Shown here: positions 1 through 8,283 of the stretch, one piece after another
How the letters are laid out: each line of letters starts with the position of its first letter
How positions within the stretch are numbered: position 1 is the stretch's first letter
Origin: Trichomonas vaginalis G3
Lineage: Eukaryota; Parabasalia; Trichomonadida; Trichomonadidae
Assembly (NCBI RefSeq): GCF_026262505.1
Contig: NC_067206.1
Coordinates: forward strand, 14,814,205 to 14,878,204
Direction of reading: 5' to 3'
Length of the DNA stretch: 64,000 nt
Notes under the pieces: model-generated
Told to the model about the DNA's origin: nothing
The model's input: only the letters and a program-made list of their open reading frames with translations
Databases searched by the model: none
Position numbers and translations under genes: made by a program

Positions 1-270
1 TTGGTCAGTGAAGTAAACTTTTCCATCTGTTGTCTCGAAAGCTCCTTCAGACTTCAATATTTTATTTGTGAGAGTCTGTTTCTTTTTTGAGATACTAGCC
101 GTTCCATTTTTATGAAAAGTGACTTTGTAGTTAGGGTTTGTATTTCCAGACCTGGCACTTTCTATTATTGAATTTTTCTCTTCATCTGTAAGTTCTTTGA
201 CAGGTTTTGACAATGGTTCTGAACTTTTTGTTTGTGGTGTCAAATCTACCGTTTCAACTTCTTCGGTCAT
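1..270 (-). CDS. Polinton A hypothetical protein, partial at window edge
   Basis: Ninety codons are open from an ATG at 270 to the window edge, so the C-terminus is not seen. The product is hydrophilic, rich in Lys, Glu, Ser and Thr, with an ELTDEEKNSIIESARSG stretch and no hydrophobic segment. The ATG follows TTTTTTACTGAGATGAA on its own strand, and nearly the same leader precedes the next short ORF on this strand. I do not recognise a family; position suggests a structural or accessory Polinton protein. Confidence 0.5.
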   Translation of the reverse strand, partial: MTEEVETVDLTPQTKSSEPLSKPVKELTDEEKNSIIESARSGNTNPNYKVTFHKNGTASISKKKQTLTNKILKSEGAFETTDGKVYFTDQ

Positions 271-289
271 TTCATCTCAGTAAAAAATT

Positions 290-406
290 TTAGTTTGGTT
301 TGTTTTCAACTGGTTGTTTAGGTTTTTTAAGTCGGTCTAAAACTTCCTGAGGTATAGGAAGAACTTGACAAACACGTGTGTAACTGCTGGAAGTCGACAA
401 ATCCAT
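290..406 (-). CDS. Short Polinton A ORF, 38 aa
   Basis: A 38-codon frame starts at the ATG at 406 and ends at 290; the same frame is also open upstream of that ATG. The product has a Ser/Thr-rich start and a Pro/Lys-rich end (KKPKQPVENKPN). It sits between two other minus-strand Polinton genes. Function is unknown, and it may be only part of a larger gene. Confidence 0.3.
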   Translation of the reverse strand: MDLSTSSSYTRVCQVLPIPQEVLDRLKKPKQPVENKPN

Positions 407-460
407 CTTGAACCCATTTGTCTCAATGCTGTATTGTTCATTTCATCTCAGTAAAAAACT

Positions 461-862
461 TTACATTCCCCACGTTTGAGGCGGTTGAGGTTGGTTATTG
501 TTTACCCACTGTTGTGCATGGTTATATCCTCTGTTAAAGAATCTTTCACCTTGGTCCATATAGTGTCCTGCTTGGTTATAGTAGTCATTTGCTTTGTTAT
601 AATAGTTTCCTGCTTGTCTTCCTACATTGTCCATCCATCCTTGAACTTTTCCTCTTGTTTCAGGATTTGGAATAAGATTTGTTGCATCTCGTGCTACATC
701 CCAACCTTTCTGTACAGTTTGTATAATAGGTTGTGCTTTCTCTTTAAGTATACCTAATGTACTCAAAATCTTCCTTCCAACTCCAAATACACCTCTGGCT
801 ATTGTTCCCACTGCGGGCAAAAATCTGGATGCAACTCCTGCTAATGCGCCAAATAAACCCAT
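461..862 (-). CDS. Small amphipathic Polinton protein, 133 aa
   Basis: The N-terminal 45 residues are Gly/Ala/Val/Leu-rich with spaced Arg and Lys (MGLFGALAGVASRFLPAVGT), giving an amphipathic, membrane-active look. The C-terminal half is rich in Asn, Gln and Tyr. Small proteins of this kind occur in adenovirus-like and Polinton-like capsid gene sets, where they can act in entry or as minor capsid components; that role is inference. The start is preceded by a T-rich ATCCTATAAG leader. A second protein of the same style lies at 3935-4228. Confidence 0.5.
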   Translation of the reverse strand: MGLFGALAGVASRFLPAVGTIARGVFGVGRKILSTLGILKEKAQPIIQTVQKGWDVARDATNLIPNPETRGKVQGWMDNVGRQAGNYYNKANDYYNQAGHYMDQGERFFNRGYNHAQQWVNNNQPQPPQTWGM

Positions 863-881
863 TTCTTATAGGATAAAAAAT

Positions 882-1839
882 GACGAATCCAAACAAGGAC
901 CCCTATGTTTCTAAAGCGACAAAGAAAGCACTCATGGTAAAAATCTTTAGTTCAACACCAAATGCTTGGTTTATGGATATCTTGGAAAACATTCCGAGAG
1001 TATAGAAAGATGGACCACCATACTGGTTAATATTTGTTGGTCAAAACACAAGATACTGTGAAGCCATACCATTATGGTCCAAAAATATTTTAGATGTGAA
1101 AACTGCTTTGACAATATTCGTTGACAAATACCATCCAACAAAACTGACATCTGACTGTGAAAGTTCTTTCAAATCAGATGATGTAAAAAACTATCTGCGT
1201 TCAAAAAATGTAAACCAATATTTCATTGTCGACCAAAACCATTCTGCTCTTGGTGTCATTGACGGTTGTATAAAAATGTTAAGAGACTTAAACCAACCAC
1301 AAGGTGGTGAAGCAAATGAAATGTCATATGACGACAAATATAGACACTTCTCCATGGCAAAGATGAGACAAGTTTTAAATATTTACAATAACCGTAAACA
1401 AAAAGGTTTGGGAAACCACTCCCCCGAAGAAATGAAAAACAACCCTGACTTAGAGAAAGACTATATATTTAATAATTTAGTCAAAAGAGACAAACAAGAA
1501 AGAATGCCGGGCTTCAAACTTCAGAAAGGTGACAAAGTAAAAATAGAAATACCTAAACGCGACCCATATGAAAATACTATTGACTATGACAACAATGGGA
1601 ACCCGACAGGTACTCACATTCGTGTTCGTAAAAATAGAAGAAAGTATACAAGAGAATATTATGAAGTTTTAGGCAAACATGGCAAAATGTACACACTGCA
1701 AGCAGAAGATAAAACTACTATTGCCAGACCTCGTTTCAAACTTGTCAAAGTTCAAGGTGGTATACTTTCAAAGACAGTTCCTAACAAATATAAGACAACT
1801 CCTGACGAATATGCTAAAGAAGTTGAAAATGACGACTAA
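882..1839 (+). pseudogene. Polinton integrase (rve type), looks broken
   Basis: An ATG at 882 opens an integrase-like segment, and a long open part runs from 1096 to 1839. The open part has the second half of a retroviral-type integrase core (TSDCESSFKSDDV, then NHSALGVIDG) followed by a basic region and a small beta-rich C-terminal domain like the chromo/SH3-like tails of Polinton integrases. The integrase inserts the element into host DNA. The gene overlaps the end of the convergent tail-fibre gene by 4 bp. It appears broken at a few places. Confidence 0.7.
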
Positions 1840-3113
1840 GCAATTCTATACCATGCGTAAACTGTCATGTAAGGTGGCATGTATTCTTTACTTTGTCCCG
1901 TTGTTTGCGTATATCCTGTAACGCGATGTGTATGGTTTCCTCCTCCCTCAGTGTTACTCCAGTAACAATTTATAGCAAACTTAACGTCGTCTTTAACATC
2001 ATATCCTTTACCTTTTGTCATTGCTGACCAATCCCAATATCTATGCTTATGCCAACCTGCTTGAGATGTACTTAAATCTATGTAGTGACTATGTGCAGGT
2101 AGATTTTCACCTGAAATCGTTTTACTTCCACCTGTTTCCTTTGAAGAGTTTGCACAATACAAAAACCTGTCGACTATTTGAGTCCAAGTTCCAAAACCAA
2201 GTACTACTTCTGGTCTGGTAGAGTTCATTGAAACATATAATGAGCCAACCGGGTAAATAAGATTCGGCAAATTTTGTTTAAGCACATTGAGTTCCTGTCT
2301 TAGATGCATAATGTCATATAACTTTTCTTGAAGTTCATTTACGTCAGAAATGTTATGTGTATGATATTTTTGTTGGTATGTTCCTTCTGTCCATGCGAAA
2401 ATATATTCTTTTGTTGCATCTACATATCCAGCTATCCATTTCGAGTCTGCTTTTGTATTCCTTAACTCTGTAACACCTTTCTCAAGCTCTTTCAACTGTT
2501 GTCCATCTTCCATTAAACCTCTGGTATGACTTGAAACCGTTTGTGCCAACATATCTACAGTTTCTTTGTCAGCTTTGTCATCTAACTTTTCTTGAAGTTC
2601 ATTTACGTCAGAGATGTTATGTGTATGATTTTTGTCGGCTTTATTTGAAACATCTATGTCAAGTCTTTGCAAATGGACACTATCTTCCATTAAACCTCTG
2701 GTATGACTTGAAACCGTTTGTGCCAACATATCTACAGTTTCTTTGTCAGCTTTCTTTTCAACATCCTCTTTTGTTGCATATGTTGCATCTGCTCTGTCAT
2801 GTTCTTCTTGAACTTTTTCAATGACATATTCTTTTTCAGCTTTGTTGTCAACATCTGCTTTCAAAAGAAGTTCATTTATAGGTTTCTCGTTTAAAGTTCC
2901 TTTTGTTGGATTTATACAGACAGTATTGTTCTTCTTGTCTTGAAATAGAAACTCATCTGTCATTGGGTTTAATGTCAGTTTTAAGTTTCCTTCTTTCAAT
3001 GACTCAGATATCTTAGAATAGTTTGAAAAGTTTGTTGTGTTCTTATTTAGAGCTTGCATAATGAGTTGTCGGTTGTGTTGTATTTCTCTTATGGAAGCAA
3101 TATCTTTCGACAT
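1836..3113 (-). CDS. Phage tail-fibre/collar-like protein, 425 aa
   Basis: The central region has repeats of the type NKADKNHTHNISDVNELQEKL, a signature of bacteriophage tail fibres, and a duplicated DKETVDMLAQTVSSHTRGLMED block. The C-terminal 140 residues (PVGSLYVSMNSTRPEVVLGFG, then TWTQIVDRFLY and GENLPAHSHYI) match the style of phage tail-collar or baseplate C-terminal domains. It probably forms a trimeric fibre or adhesin on a Polinton virion; that is inference. It is divergent from the 3132 gene, with 18 bp between the two start codons, and looks whole. Confidence 0.75.
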   Translation of the reverse strand: MSKDIASIREIQHNRQLIMQALNKNTTNFSNYSKISESLKEGNLKLTLNPMTDEFLFQDKKNNTVCINPTKGTLNEKPINELLLKADVDNKAEKEYVIEKVQEEHDRADATYATKEDVEKKADKETVDMLAQTVSSHTRGLMEDSVHLQRLDIDVSNKADKNHTHNISDVNELQEKLDDKADKETVDMLAQTVSSHTRGLMEDGQQLKELEKGVTELRNTKADSKWIAGYVDATKEYIFAWTEGTYQQKYHTHNISDVNELQEKLYDIMHLRQELNVLKQNLPNLIYPVGSLYVSMNSTRPEVVLGFGTWTQIVDRFLYCANSSKETGGSKTISGENLPAHSHYIDLSTSQAGWHKHRYWDWSAMTKGKGYDVKDDVKFAINCYWSNTEGGGNHTHRVTGYTQTTGQSKEYMPPYMTVYAWYRIA

Positions 3114-3131
3114 TTTTATTCTAGATAAAAT

Positions 3132-3911
3132 ATGCTTTCAATAGAAAAAGAAAATTCAAGAGTTGCTACAACTAAACCATTAGATGAACTTTTTACTAAT
3201 GTCGGTCAAAAGTTTGAGACAGAGACCGTAAAGCATGAAGGCTATCGTTTTGACTACCCATTAAGATGGCTAAGAGACCCATCTGTCACAAAAGCTATTG
3301 GCTTTCGTAGAATGAAGTTCATTTCAGAAGCCATACATGGTTTCCCATTTACGGTCGGTTTTGAAGTTCGATACTATAACAAAGAAAAACGTATGTATGA
3401 GAAATTTGAACAGGGAAAACTTTTACAAGTTAGTTTGCTTGTAAATTTAGAAACAACTCTTCAAGCTTTTCAAGAAAAAATAAACGATATCTATATTGAA
3501 TATGCAAACCAGTATAACATTGACGAAGGAGAATACCATCTCGATATTATTTATGACAGGAAAAATGCAACTGTTAAAATCAATAAAATAGAAGACCTTG
3601 GAGAAAACGTTTATATTTCTACAAAATATAACAACTTGGCATGGTATAGATTTATGAGGATGTTAAATCAGCCTGCAGCATATCCAGTACACCCGGACTA
3701 TTATGAAGTCGAAAACCCTAATGGAACATATGAAAATATTTTCGACCAAGATGCTATTATTGTTCATGCTTCATTTTCTGGCGCCCAAAACTCTTTCTTA
3801 TGCTTGGCAAATGACTTTTTACGAAAAACCTACAAAGTTATACGAACCACCAAGTGGAAGTATTTCAGACTTTCAAGTATGGTTTACTACAGATGGAAGA
3901 AAAAAGAATAA
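3132..3911 (+). CDS. Polinton A conserved-type protein of unknown fold, 259 aa
   Basis: The frame opens at 3132, 18 bp from the divergent tail-fibre start, with TTCTAGATAAAAT between them. The product mixes predicted beta strands and short helices, has no signal peptide and no membrane segment, and contains GFRRMKFISEAIHGFPFTVG. Place and size would suit a minor capsid or penton-type protein next to the fibre gene, but I see no diagnostic motif. Function unassigned. Confidence 0.45.
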   Translation: MLSIEKENSRVATTKPLDELFTNVGQKFETETVKHEGYRFDYPLRWLRDPSVTKAIGFRRMKFISEAIHGFPFTVGFEVRYYNKEKRMYEKFEQGKLLQVSLLVNLETTLQAFQEKINDIYIEYANQYNIDEGEYHLDIIYDRKNATVKINKIEDLGENVYISTKYNNLAWYRFMRMLNQPAAYPVHPDYYEVENPNGTYENIFDQDAIIVHASFSGAQNSFLCLANDFLRKTYKVIRTTKWKYFRLSSMVYYRWKKKE

Positions 3912-3934
3912 TTCCATTATACCATGCGTTTTAC

Positions 3935-4228
3935 TTAGAACTTAGTTTCATATACAACTACTATCGAACGGTAAAAATATAATTTTTTAATACGGTTGAG
4001 GTGTTGGATTTGGTTGCCAACTAGACTGTGGTGCAGGTTCAGGCTGTTGTATAACAGGAGCTTTTCTTCTGGTTCAGGGTCTTTAGGTATAATACCAACG
4101 AACTGACCTACTCTTTTACCAATATTTTTGACTCCGTTCCAAATTCCTCTTCCGACAGATTTTATTCCATTCCATATACCTCTTCCAACATTTCGAAAGA
4201 AGTTTCCTATCTTACTGAAGAAACCCAT
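3935..4228 (-). CDS. Small basic amphipathic Polinton protein
   Basis: The N-terminus repeats a short amphipathic unit, GRGIWNGIKSVGRGIWNGVK, following MGFFSKIGNFFRNV. The Gly/aromatic/Lys pattern resembles adenovirus pVI/pX-like and other membrane-lytic or core peptides. It probably belongs to the virion gene set with 461-862 and 4247-4609. A T-tract leader precedes the ATG. The role is inference from composition only. Confidence 0.45.
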   Translation of the reverse strand: MGFFSKIGNFFRNVGRGIWNGIKSVGRGIWNGVKNIGKRVGQFVGIIPKDPEPEEKLLLYNSLNLHHSLVGNQIQHLNRIKKLYFYRSIVVVYETKF

Positions 4229-4246
4229 TTTACTATATGTAAAAAT

Positions 4247-4609
4247 CTAATGTCCGCCTAGTCTCTTACGTTTCCTGTTGAGTTCCATAGCATTCTTTAA
4301 CTGGAGCTCATACATTCTGTTTCTCCTCTGGTAGAAAACATATTCTGGGTCAACTCCTGTGTTCGCGTCATCTGCATAAAGTTGTTTATATCCCACTTCA
4401 GGGTTTGTATAAAACTCTTTCCATCTCATATTTGCATACCATGGTGGCAAACCTAACGCAGCGTCATTTGACATGGCAGTTTGCATTTGTACATCTGTTG
4501 GCACTTGACCATAGTTTGCCATTGCAGTTTGTATTCTAACTTCATTTGGAATATTCTCTGGGTTTGGTTGTCCAGGTTGCTGTGCATTCGCTAAGTTCTG
4601 TGCGTCCAT
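4247..4609 (-). CDS. Polinton A hypothetical protein, 120 aa
   Basis: The first third is Asn/Gln/Pro-rich and carries a repeated VQMQTAM / VRIQTAM block. The rest is Tyr-rich with a basic tail (NRKRKRLGGH) that could bind nucleic acid or be a maturation site. TTTTTATCTAATATTAA precedes its ATG. It sits in a run of minus-strand genes with the 43-aa and methyltransferase genes. No family recognised. Confidence 0.4.
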   Translation of the reverse strand: MDAQNLANAQQPGQPNPENIPNEVRIQTAMANYGQVPTDVQMQTAMSNDAALGLPPWYANMRWKEFYTNPEVGYKQLYADDANTGVDPEYVFYQRRNRMYELQLKNAMELNRKRKRLGGH

Positions 4610-4632
4610 TTAATATTAGATAAAAATATCTC

Positions 4633-4764
4633 TTACGAGTACATATACTGAACATTTGCAGGCATTGGTTCATCTTCATATTCTCTGTATTTTTCTGCCA
4701 CGTCAAATAAATAAATGACACAATGGAAAAAACCTAAAACAAGTAGTCCTATTTCAAACCACAT
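4633..4764 (-). CDS. 43-aa membrane-anchored miniprotein, overlaps the methyltransferase gene
   Basis: An ATG at 4764 opens 43 codons ending at 4633. The first 20 residues form one hydrophobic helix (MWFEIGLLVLGFFHCVIYLF), followed by a short acidic tail ending in NVQYMYS. It would be a single-pass membrane peptide. Its start lies 16 bp inside the 3' end of the methyltransferase gene, in another frame on the same strand. Small membrane proteins are common in viral gene sets; the role is unknown. Confidence 0.4.
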   Translation of the reverse strand: MWFEIGLLVLGFFHCVIYLFDVAEKYREYEDEPMPANVQYMYS

Positions 4765-5567
4765 TTACTTACTAATAAAATTTCTTTATTGTGACACTTT
4801 CTCCAGTTTATAGGACCTCTCTCATATTCTATCTTGTCATATATAAACTCATAGTCATGTATGTCCTCTAACCATCTCATAACGGTTTCCAAACCACTTT
4901 TATCGGATGTAAAGTAAAAGCATGGATGGTTATGTATAACGTCTAAAGTTTCTAAAGAGTCTCTCAAAGTCCAGTCTACTTGGTATTGAAAATCCCATGT
5001 GTTATAGAACGGCGGGTCCACTATAAAGAAAACATTTTCCTTGTCTTTATATTTTTCATACAACTCTGTCCAATGACATCTCACAAACTCTATACCCTCA
5101 ATATATTTTTCTATGTCCTCTTTGAAAACATTTGTATAGTTAAGATATAAAACTTTTGACATAAGTGTTTCAATGTCATGAACTCTTATAGCACCACTAT
5201 ATAATAGTCTAGCAGATATACTATCCCAGTCTATATATTCTGCTTTTTTCAAAACCTCTCTCACAATATTTTTCTTATCTAATGGTATACGTTCCATCTT
5301 ACCTATAGGTATCTTTTCTTTTAACTCTTTCAATATATTGTTTGTGTCTGGAATATGTTTGAGACGGTCCATATAGTTGTCGAAGTCATTGCATATAATC
5401 TTTGAGTCAGGAAATACGGTATGACATAAATGGGATATATAGAAACTTCCACCGAACAAATCTACAAATGTTAGACCATTCGGTAGTTTCTTAAGTTCTC
5501 TCAATATAATATCTTTACATCTACTCTTATTTCCAAAGAACGGTAACGGTGGTTTTGTAAAATTCAT
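4749..5567 (-). CDS. DNA adenine-N6 methyltransferase, D12/Dam class, 272 aa
   Basis: The enzyme would transfer a methyl group from S-adenosylmethionine to adenine N6 in DNA. Visible motifs are the N-terminal PFFGNKSRCKDII region, the AdoMet-binding FVDLFGGS near residue 35, and the catalytic DPPFYNTW in the second half (DPPY class). At 272 aa it has the normal length of Dam-like enzymes and looks whole. It is the gene nearest the Polinton terminus. T. vaginalis is known to carry 6mA and Maverick-related adenine methyltransferases, so an epigenetic or self/non-self role is plausible. Confidence 0.85.
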   Translation of the reverse strand: MNFTKPPLPFFGNKSRCKDIILRELKKLPNGLTFVDLFGGSFYISHLCHTVFPDSKIICNDFDNYMDRLKHIPDTNNILKELKEKIPIGKMERIPLDKKNIVREVLKKAEYIDWDSISARLLYSGAIRVHDIETLMSKVLYLNYTNVFKEDIEKYIEGIEFVRCHWTELYEKYKDKENVFFIVDPPFYNTWDFQYQVDWTLRDSLETLDVIHNHPCFYFTSDKSGLETVMRWLEDIHDYEFIYDKIEYERGPINWRKCHNKEILLVSKCGLK

Positions 5568-5821
5568 TTATATATAATAATAAAAATGTTTTTACCCGAA
5601 AAGTGACAGAAAAGTGACAAAACGTGAAAACATATATAATTTGTGAAAAGTGAAACAAAAAGCGACATTTAAAAAGTGACATCATTAATATGATGTAAAT
5701 AACAACGGTTTTGGTTTTGTCACCGGCTGGTCGGCTGGGGTTCGGTCCTCCTCTTGGGTCTTGGGCAAAATTCTTAGGGCTAGAAGGGGCGCAGCCCCTG
5801 GAAGCCCCTCATACCTGACCT
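5568..5821. repeat. Polinton A terminal noncoding region with GC-rich palindrome
   Basis: No gene is present. The part 5590-5690 holds several direct AAAAGTGACA-like words. The last 70 bp hold a GC-rich palindrome (GGGGCGCAGCCCC) and end in ACCTGACCT. Reverse-complemented, the end matches the Polinton B start at 61213: AGGTCAGGT, then GGGGCTTCCAGG, then a GC palindrome and CTAGCCC. Confidence 0.7.
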
Positions 5822-5938
5822 GTAAAATATATTATAAAGAGTATTTATATAAATATTGTTAAATAATATAAGTAATAAAAATTGAGACCCCTCCCTGTTT
5901 TTGATGTTTTGTCACTTTTTCGGTAATTCTTATTGTTT
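5822..5938. mobile_element. MULE-A terminal remnant
   Basis: About 117 bp match the right end of MULE-A1 (12291-12407) and MULE-A2 (58422-58539) almost base for base, ending in GTCACTTTTTCGGTAATTCT. Polinton A lies where the rest of this MULE would be. It therefore shows a MULE-A insertion older than Polinton A. Confidence 0.8.
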
Positions 5939-6115
5939 CTACATGACGCTGGTGCACAAGTCTTCAGCCCGTCCAAGATTGTTGGAGTCGCACTGGGCAA
6001 CGAGCATGTTGTGTACAACAACGGCAAATGCACCGATTACGTACTGACAAGGTGCATCTCTCTTAACAACCTCATCTACCAGTTCTCAACATCCACCAAC
6101 ATGATCGACATGTGA
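5939..6115 (+). CDS. Unknown protein, C-terminal piece
   Basis: The frame is open from the MULE-A end to a stop at 6115, about 58 codons, with text such as GAQVFSPSKIVGVALGNEHVV and CISLNNLIYQFSTSTN. GC-ending codons dominate. The N-terminal part is missing here. It runs toward the minus-strand ORF at 6159. No family recognised. Confidence 0.35.
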   Translation, partial: LHDAGAQVFSPSKIVGVALGNEHVVYNNGKCTDYVLTRCISLNNLIYQFSTSTNMIDM

Positions 6116-6158
6116 ATGGCAGTGTGAGTGTGTAAAAACATAATAAAAATTTAATTTT

Positions 6159-6450
6159 TTACTTCTTCGATCTCGTGTTCAGTGGTTTCTGCTGCCTTAT
6201 CATGAACTCAAGGCTCTTCATGACGTACTTCACATGGGGTTCCATCTCGTCGCCGTATGTGTTGAACATGTACGTCATTGTCTCGAGTGCGTGTCTGTTC
6301 CTGAAGAGCTCCTCCTCCATGAACTGCTTGTCGAAGTACATCTCGAGCACAGAAGTGGATACAGGTCTATCCTTCCTCACCTCCCGCATTATCTGCTGTT
6401 TGATGTCCATTGCTTTTGGTTTCGTTGTCTTGTTACGCTGTATGGGAACG
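6159..6450 (-). CDS. Unknown protein, C-terminal piece
   Basis: An 83-aa frame starts at ATG 6410, but the reading frame is open upstream to the transposon edge at 6451, so it may be the end of the protein continued at 7507-8170. It is charged and Met-rich, with repeated helices (MREVRKDRPVSTSVLEMYFD, NTRSKK end). No family recognised. Confidence 0.35.
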
Positions 6451-7506
6451 TGTAATGCATGAAAAATAGCGTGACTTCACTTTTGACAAAAAGTGACACT
6501 ATTTCTGATGGTTTTATCATTTATTTGTCAGATTTATAAATGGATAATAATGCTGTAAATCAGATATTAATTAAAAATATTTAAGATTTATGTTCGAATT
6601 GAAAAGCAAAATGATATTTTTTTAATTGGAAAACGTTATTATCTGATATTTTGAAGTTTGTAATATTTGTTAGTATCTTAAATTATTGAATGCATACGTT
6701 TTTTATGTTCTCAATTTTAAAAAAAATTGTGAAGAATTTAGTTTTTTGGAGATGGATGTTTAATATTTGTGAGTGAGAATGCAAGCAGGAGTTTGGTACT
6801 TTAAGGCTAGGTTGAGATAGATTTCCCATTATATTATCTGTGAATATATTGCTTGAAAATTCAAGATATAAAAATATATTATCAAAAAATTTTATATTTT
6901 TAAATACAATAGGGTGGAAGTATAGTACGATGAGATAGCAATGATATATTTTATAATGGGAGGTAATCTGAAGATAAGTAGCAAATTTTATGCGATTTTG
7001 GCTAAGAATTGGAGGGTGTGAGTACTATAGCATGTAATAGTATCTCACACCCTCCAATTCTTCCTATGGCGCCGAAAAATTTTTGGTGAAATGCGACGAC
7101 ATTTCACCAAAAATTTTCGGCGCCATATAGAGAACTATAGTCTGCGAGGTACTGATTCTATCCATGTACCTCGCAGACCATAGTTCTCAGCCAAAATGGC
7201 TAATAATTTGAGAGTCTATATGATAATGTAAAAGTTAAAACATTCAAGTATTTAAGTATTTCTTTAAAATATTAAGTTTTTTATTTTTCCAATAAAATTC
7301 TAATATCAAATATTTTTATTTAACGATTAATTTTATTTATATTTTTATAGTTTTTTTTTAAGAAAAAATATTGTTAGGGTTTTATGGATTTTCAATTAAT
7401 ATACAAGATAATTCATGAATGTATATATTTCCAAGTTTTTAAGGACGCAACACTTTACATTTGTAAACTGTCAAAAATGAAGTCACGCTATTTTTCATGC
7501 ATTACA
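6451..7506. mobile_element. Non-autonomous TGT...ACA transposon (family F), 1056 bp
   Basis: The ends are perfect inverted repeats starting TGTAATGCATGAAAAATAGC and going on GTGACTTCAYTTTTGACA. They resemble the TIRs of the rve-type transposon at 27587-35510 (TGTnnTGCATGAAAATTCGG), so this may be a non-autonomous relative. It has no plausible gene. The interior is AT-rich and carries three hairpins at about 7004-7188. I saw no clear target-site duplication. Confidence 0.75.
7004..7188. repeat. Serial-hairpin array inside family F (3 hairpins)
   Basis: There are three successive near-perfect hairpins. One has AGAATTGGAGGGTGTGAG arms, one has ATGGCGCCGAAAAATTTTTG arms (G and C at the stem base), and one has TGCGAGGTACTGAT arms. 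The last matches the GAGGTACTGAT module of arrays elsewhere in the window. Confidence 0.75.
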
Positions 7507-8170
7507 CTACTGCCACCTTCTGTGTTGCAACTGTGAGGGGGAAAGACTGCTTCATGAGGATGAGTTCTGCCTCCACCTCGTCCTCTCTATCTCCGTCTGC
7601 GTTGGCGTGCCTCACACCTATCCTCGCTGCCTGCATTCTCACCTCGTCCATGGAGTATATCCTCGTGATCCTGTTCGAGCGGACGACTTCCCCATCCACC
7701 ACGCCAGACGCGGCTCGCTCTGGGAATGTGATATGTGCTTCTGTCGGCTTCTGTGGCTTGCTGTCCGTGCCTGTGCTCGCATCGTACACAGACAACCCGG
7801 CAAAGTCACTGCCACTCCTTGGCTTAATCTCCTTGAGCACAGCGCTTGTGATGAGTCAGCTGTACTTGATGTACATGGGGATGAGCCACTTGAGATTGTT
7901 GTCTGTCATGATAGAAGCCTTCTCAGCAGACATGGCCTCATAGCTGTTCCTCGTGACGTTGTACAGCTTCTTGTCACTGCCATTCTGTATCGAGATCGTG
8001 TCCTCACACCACGACGTTGGTGGCCTCAGGCCGAAGAAGACCATCGTGAGCTTGACCATCATGACAACACACCTGTCGACGATGACTGCGTCGTCCTTGT
8101 TGTTCACGATGCAGAGTGCGGCCCTCAGCTTCCTCCCTTCTATCACGCACTTTGCCAGCGAGTACAGCGA
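7507..8170 (-). CDS. Unknown GC-rich gene piece, probably broken
   Basis: Two long open stretches on the minus strand (8170 to 7856 and 7840 to 7507) read as ordinary protein: SLAKCVIEGRKLRAALCIVN, GLRPPTSWCEDTISIQNG, and then PERAASGVVDGEVVRSNRIT. The upstream edge is cut by MULE-A1 at 8171 and the downstream edge by the family F transposon. I do not recognise the family; plus-strand ORFs here are its shadows. Confidence 0.4.
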
Positions 8171-8283
8171 GTATATAAGAATTTCCGAAAAAAAGTGACA
8201 CCCAAAAAGTGACACTTTCAATGGGGAGTAACACTTAAAAAGTGACAATTTAAAATTCACAATAAATAAAAATAATAAATTTT

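Larger units (their letters stand above)
1..5821. mobile_element. Polinton/Maverick A, right-hand part (virus-like element)
   Basis: The segment carries densely packed genes on both strands typical of trichomonad Mavericks: integrase, adenine methyltransferase, tail-fibre-like protein and small amphipathic proteins. It ends at 5821 in ACCTGACCT, the reverse complement of the AGGTCAGGT that opens Polinton B at 61213, so this is a terminus with the AG...CT ends usual for the family. The flank from 5822 is a MULE-A end, so Polinton A inserted into an older MULE. Its left end lies outside the window. Most genes are open, so it looks young; the integrase looks broken. Confidence 0.85.
5939..8170. 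other. GC-richer coding island of unknown origin, split by a transposon
   Basis: The parts 5939-6450 and 7507-8170 use many G- or C-ending codons (CTC, GTC, AAG, GAG), unlike anything else in the window except about 100 bp after MULE-A1 (12410-12515). They hold convergent gene pieces that I cannot place in a family. MULE-A ends bound the island on both sides. It could be a transferred segment, a viral relic or an unusual host gene; it looks broken. Confidence 0.5.

Noticed and set aside
2015-2824. Plus-strand ORFs at 2015-2221 and 2531-2824
   Set aside because: They are antisense shadows of the tail-fibre gene and mirror its internal duplication.
7497-8234. Plus-strand ORFs of 148 and 201 aa in the GC-rich island
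   Set aside because: The minus-strand frames have better amino-acid composition and sensible third-position bias; GC-rich DNA opens antisense frames.
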